From the NCBI GenBank assembly GCA_012797095.1, contig JAAZPS010000111.1, positions 1 through 9,304 on the forward strand: DNA of 9,304 bases, in the 5' to 3' direction. A program made the position numbers and the translations under genes. Of the stretch, positions 7,278 to 9,304 are shown in pieces. The number at the start of each line of letters is the position of its first letter. Within the stretch, counting starts at the first letter, position 1. The notes beneath the pieces were generated by a model that was not told where the DNA came from, ran no database searches, and saw only the letters and a list, made by a program, of their open reading frames with translations. Origin of the DNA: Bacillota bacterium (GTDB lineage Bacteria; Bacillota; Dethiobacteria; DTU022).

Positions 7278-8708
7278 TTACAAAGCCAGATAAAATTCAG
7301 CAGTCCGTCCGGCGATCGAGACAAGGAAAAGAATCAGGGAACCGATCAGTACCTTTTTCAAGGAAACCGGATCATCGATCCGGCCCAGGGGTTCGGCTGT
7401 ATCCGCCATCTCTGTTTTCCGCCAGTTCTGCACGGCACCGTCCCTATTCTCCTCGCCCCCGGCAAATATGCTCCTGATACCTTCCAGGCGGTTTAGATCT
7501 CCCGGGCTAAGCACGAAGATCGTATTGCTGAAAGTGTCCCCATTTGTCTTCCTCCCGATTTTGGAGACGGCTATCTCCGGAACCGGCCCGGCAGCGCCTC
7601 CGGCCTTCATCCCCTGCTGCTTCGCCGGAAACAGACCTGTCCCGCTGCTCCACGGCGGCACAATCATACCGGCAGCGGCCCCGTCTTGCCCGGCCGGCGG
7701 CACCGGCTTCTGGGCACCGCCGCTCGAATCGGGACCAATCCCGGCAGCCCGGACGCTTGCCGCAGCGAGCAATTCCCCCGGCCTGTTCACATTGTAATAG
7801 GCGACCGTGATCACAACGTCACCCTCGCCGGTAATGGTAACATTGCCCTCGTTGTCAACAACAGCTATCTCGGGATCGCTGCTCGACCAGACCAGCTCCC
7901 GCCCGATCTGCTCGGCAAGCAGATCCTCCGCGGCAGTCACGGTTGCCCTGATCCGGTAGCTGCTGCCCACCTCTTTTTCCAGCACGGAGATATCGGTTGT
8001 GATCGTCGGCCCCCCGCCCAGCATCACTTCAATCGAGTGAACCCACTTGGCCGCCCTGTTGGCCTCGGACGTTACCGGATCAACCTGCCCGAAGAGCAGG
8101 CGGAAGCGGGTCCGGGAGCGCTGCGCCGAATCGGAGTAGTCGATCTCGCCAAAATCATCCGGCCCGGGCTGGTGACGCTTCCAGCTGTCCGAAACAACGA
8201 GCATGGTGGGAACCGGGACGGCTCCCTCCACCGCCGCCCGATCATCTTTAAAGGCAAAATCCGGTTCATAGTAGCGATAGATCAGGTTGGGATAGTAGAA
8301 ACGGGTGGTATCGAGCAGATCTTTTTTCGTGAAATCAGTGAAATACCCCCCCTGGTTGTCGTTGGTATAGAAATAGAACCGTTGAATCGAATTTATATCG
8401 ATCCCGGAAACCTCCATCAGTGTGCTCAGAGGGACCCCTTTGGCATAACTGAGGCATACCGCTGGCATCCGATCAATGTAGGAATAGACCACTTCCTGCA
8501 AGCCGAGCGCGATCAGCTCATCCACTGTAAAGACCTTCTTCCGGTAATAACGGGTACCGTAATAACCAACATTGATCGTCAGGGTCTCCGCCTGCAGACC
8601 GGAAGTCTCATCTTCCTGGAAGGCTTCCACCGATCCGATCAATGAGCAGATCAAGATAATAACGGCGATCGCAGCCAGCAGAGGTGAGGCCAACTTCTTA
8701 TTCTTCAT
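7278..8708 (-). CDS. Secreted membrane-anchored protein with SOX-like region and bacterial Ig-like (Big2) domain
   Basis: A 476-residue protein, first gene of the riboswitch-controlled operon. Residues 1-29 are a signal peptide (cleavage likely after SVEA). Residues about 40-230 resemble the sulfite-oxidase-type molybdopterin fold: FTVDELIALGL, a PAVCLSYAKGVPLSTLM turn with Cys85, FYFYTNDNQGGY and a closing AAKWVHSIEVML. Residues about 235-320 are a Big2-type Ig domain (LVWSSSDPEIAVVDNEGNVTI). Then come a Pro/Gly-rich linker and a C-terminal membrane span (about 452-469) with a short tail. The Cys and the following AKG recur in the 1129-aa protein, so the two are diverged relatives. The start has AGGGAGGG 6 nt upstream. 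Function is unassigned; it is probably a ligand-binding or structural surface protein. The fold call is from pattern similarity only. Confidence 0.8.
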   Translation of the reverse strand: MKNKKLASPLLAAIAVIILICSLIGSVEAFQEDETSGLQAETLTINVGYYGTRYYRKKVFTVDELIALGLQEVVYSYIDRMPAVCLSYAKGVPLSTLMEVSGIDINSIQRFYFYTNDNQGGYFTDFTKKDLLDTTRFYYPNLIYRYYEPDFAFKDDRAAVEGAVPVPTMLVVSDSWKRHQPGPDDFGEIDYSDSAQRSRTRFRLLFGQVDPVTSEANRAAKWVHSIEVMLGGGPTITTDISVLEKEVGSSYRIRATVTAAEDLLAEQIGRELVWSSSDPEIAVVDNEGNVTITGEGDVVITVAYYNVNRPGELLAAASVRAAGIGPDSSGGAQKPVPPAGQDGAAAGMIVPPWSSGTGLFPAKQQGMKAGGAAGPVPEIAVSKIGRKTNGDTFSNTIFVLSPGDLNRLEGIRSIFAGGEENRDGAVQNWRKTEMADTAEPLGRIDDPVSLKKVLIGSLILFLVSIAGRTAEFYLAL

Positions 8709-8751
8709 ATTTACCCTCCCTTCTCTCCAAAATGTCGCCTGACCGGGGGTT

Positions 8752-8783
8752 CATTCCAGGCAGGGGCCCCCGGCCCGGGAATG
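8752..8783. repeat. GC-rich stem-loop in the operon leader
   Basis: CATTCC (8752-8757) pairs with GGAATG (8778-8783) around a very GC-rich interior that contains GGGGCCCC. It lies between the riboswitch terminator and the ribosome binding site of the 476-aa gene. It could modulate mRNA stability or translation; no ligand motif is recognised in it. Confidence 0.4.
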
Positions 8784-8817
8784 GCGCCTTCCAGGATTGC
8801 ACCCGTGCCGGTAGCCC

Positions 8818-8852
8818 AAAAAAAACCGGAGTGCGGATATGCACTCCGGTTT
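8818..8852 (-). terminator. Intrinsic terminator of the riboswitch
   Basis: On the minus strand a 12-bp perfect stem (8841-8852 with 8823-8834, core ACCGGAGTGC/GCACTCCGGT) closes a 6-nt loop and runs directly into eight T residues (8825-8818). It lies 18 nt after the aptamer and about 110 bp before the first operon gene, so it is well placed as a conditional attenuator. Its 3' arm carries ACTCC, the same five bases as the 5' strand of aptamer stem P1. Confidence 0.92.
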
Positions 8853-8870
8853 GACCGGCAAGTCCCGATA

Positions 8871-8962
8871 ACTCCTTTCCGCACGGGAGGTGCACCCGTT
8901 TCCAGATACACCCTATCGGCCTGACCGCCATGGCAATTGCTACAGGACAGTAGGCTCGGAGT
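8871..8962 (-). ncRNA. Molybdenum/tungsten cofactor (Moco/Tuco) riboswitch aptamer
   Basis: Reading the minus strand, the element opens with ACTCCGAGCC and closes with GGAAAGGAGT, giving P1 ACTCC/GGAGT (8962-8958 with 8875-8871). P2 is CCTA/TAGG plus CCTG/CAGG with a symmetric 4x4 internal loop. A 9-bp stem (8911-8903 with 8898-8890, including G-T wobbles) is capped by a GAAA tetraloop and followed directly by CTCCCG and then GGAAAGG. These ends and the stem-CTCCCG-GGAAAGG order match the Moco motif as I recall it upstream of E. coli moaA (ACTC..GCC, GCCTCCCG, GGAAAGG). At about 92 nt it is shorter than that example, with little room for P3, which fits the compact variant proposed to prefer tungsten cofactor. 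It controls the minus-strand surface operon, with a terminator immediately downstream. Confidence 0.83.
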
Positions 8963-9195
8963 ATATATTCTTTTACACCAATTGAGTAATTCTACATGTT
9001 TAGCCATATTCCTTCCCCTTTGCAAGAATAATTACGAAGAGACCTTGCCAAGGGTGCCAGCAACGGCTCCTTTGTCGGGAACCGCCGGCAAAACACTCTT
9101 GTCAGCCCTGCACACTTGTGAGAGAATAGAGCCATTAACCTGATGAAACAACCAATTGAACGCAGAATATTTCTGGCAAAGGTGTGTGATCGTTG
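8963..9195. other. Divergent intergenic region between the riboswitch operon and the aspartokinase gene
   Basis: This stretch must hold the minus-strand operon promoter and the plus-strand aspartokinase promoter. On the minus strand AT-rich hexamers such as TAGAAT lie just before the aptamer, but no -35 box with acceptable spacing could be matched, so no promoter is called there. No protein-coding region, tRNA or lysine riboswitch signature was seen. Confidence 0.5.
9099..9127 (+). promoter_or_regulatory. Possible sigma-A-type promoter of the aspartokinase gene
   Basis: TTGTCA (9099-9104, 5 of 6 to TTGACA) is followed after exactly 17 nt by GAGAAT (9122-9127, 4 of 6 to TATAAT). Transcription would start near 9134 and leave a leader of about 60 nt. 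That is too short for a lysine riboswitch. Confidence 0.35.
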
Positions 9196-9304
9196 ATGGC
9201 GCTAATTGTCCAAAAATTCGGAGGCAGCTCCCTGGCCACGGCGGATCATCTCCGCCGGGTTGCCGGGATAGTAGCCGGAACCAGGAATAACGGCCACTCC
9301 GTTG
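9196..9304 (+). CDS. Aspartokinase, N-terminal fragment (continues beyond window)
   Basis: The 36 codons present begin MALIVQKFGGSSLA, the ATP-binding KFGGSS motif that opens aspartate kinases, followed by the expected helix (DHLRRVAGIVAG). The enzyme phosphorylates aspartate to 4-phospho-aspartate, the first step toward lysine, threonine, methionine and diaminopimelate. The start is the ATG at 9196, with an AAAGGTG-like site about 11 nt upstream; the fit is modest, but the motif position leaves little doubt. The gene is divergent from the riboswitch operon and is probably unrelated to it. The isozyme type (lysC or other) cannot be told from the fragment. Confidence 0.9.
   Translation, partial: MALIVQKFGGSSLATADHLRRVAGIVAGTRNNGHSV

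Noticed and set aside
7686..8645. 319-codon open frame on the plus strand
   Set aside because: It is antisense to the 476-aa protein; no motif or plausible start context.
2332..8708. A conventional periplasmic molybdoenzyme operon
   Set aside because: The SOX-like regions are partial or degenerate, there is no electron-transfer partner, no Tat signal and no dimerisation domain typical of sulfite oxidases.
8711..9025. Small protein on the minus strand with a CSNCHGG stretch resembling a zinc or haem motif
   Set aside because: The frame runs straight through the riboswitch aptamer and terminator, and the apparent motif is encoded by the P1/P2 region. A leader peptide starting at the AAGGAATATG site cannot be fully excluded, but nothing supports it.
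8963..9195. Lysine riboswitch or T-box before aspartokinase
   Set aside because: The conserved AGAGGTGC, GCCGAAG and AGGGTGGNACCGCG signatures are absent, and the predicted transcript leader is only about 60 nt.

Overview
The window looks like a GC-rich anaerobic bacterium, probably a Firmicute of the syntrophic or clostridial kind. This is inferred from strong purine-rich ribosome binding sites (GGGAGG, AAGGAG), clostridial-style surface protein modules (GLUG repeats, Ig-like domain, C-terminal membrane anchors), a 2-hydroxyacyl-CoA dehydratase/benzoyl-CoA reductase-type gene pair and a molybdenum-cofactor-type riboswitch. The exact lineage cannot be read from the sequence.

Layout. (a) 1-2179, plus strand: the 3' part of one 2-hydroxyacyl-CoA dehydratase-family subunit and a complete second subunit, the usual two-subunit core of these radical [4Fe-4S] enzymes. 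(b) 2180-2331: a convergent junction with an almost perfect 24-bp-arm inverted repeat, probably a bidirectional terminator. (c) 8962 down to 2332, minus strand: one long transcription unit. In transcription order it has a Moco/Tuco-type riboswitch aptamer, an intrinsic terminator, a secreted membrane-anchored protein (476 aa), an ExbB/TolQ/MotA-like channel protein (224 aa), a DUF2149-like small membrane protein that resembles ExbD (106 aa), a lipoprotein (163 aa) and a 1129-aa mosaic surface protein. (d) 9196-9304, plus strand: the divergent start of an aspartokinase gene.

How the genes may work together. The minus-strand operon is the part worth attention. Its leader matches the molybdenum/tungsten cofactor riboswitch in the conserved ends of the core, a GAAA-capped stem, the CTCCCG segment and the GGAAAGG segment. 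It is followed by a textbook terminator whose arms compete with aptamer stem P1, so an OFF switch is predicted. The three exported proteins each carry, with differing clarity, a region resembling the sulfite-oxidase-type molybdopterin-binding fold, but none looks like a complete molybdoenzyme. Between them lie a proton-channel protein and an ExbD-like partner. Together this suggests an undescribed cofactor-responsive cell-surface system, possibly for capture, import or sensing of molybdopterin/tungstopterin or a related compound, powered by an ExbB-type motor. The riboswitch identity is well supported by sequence and pairing; the transport role is inference.
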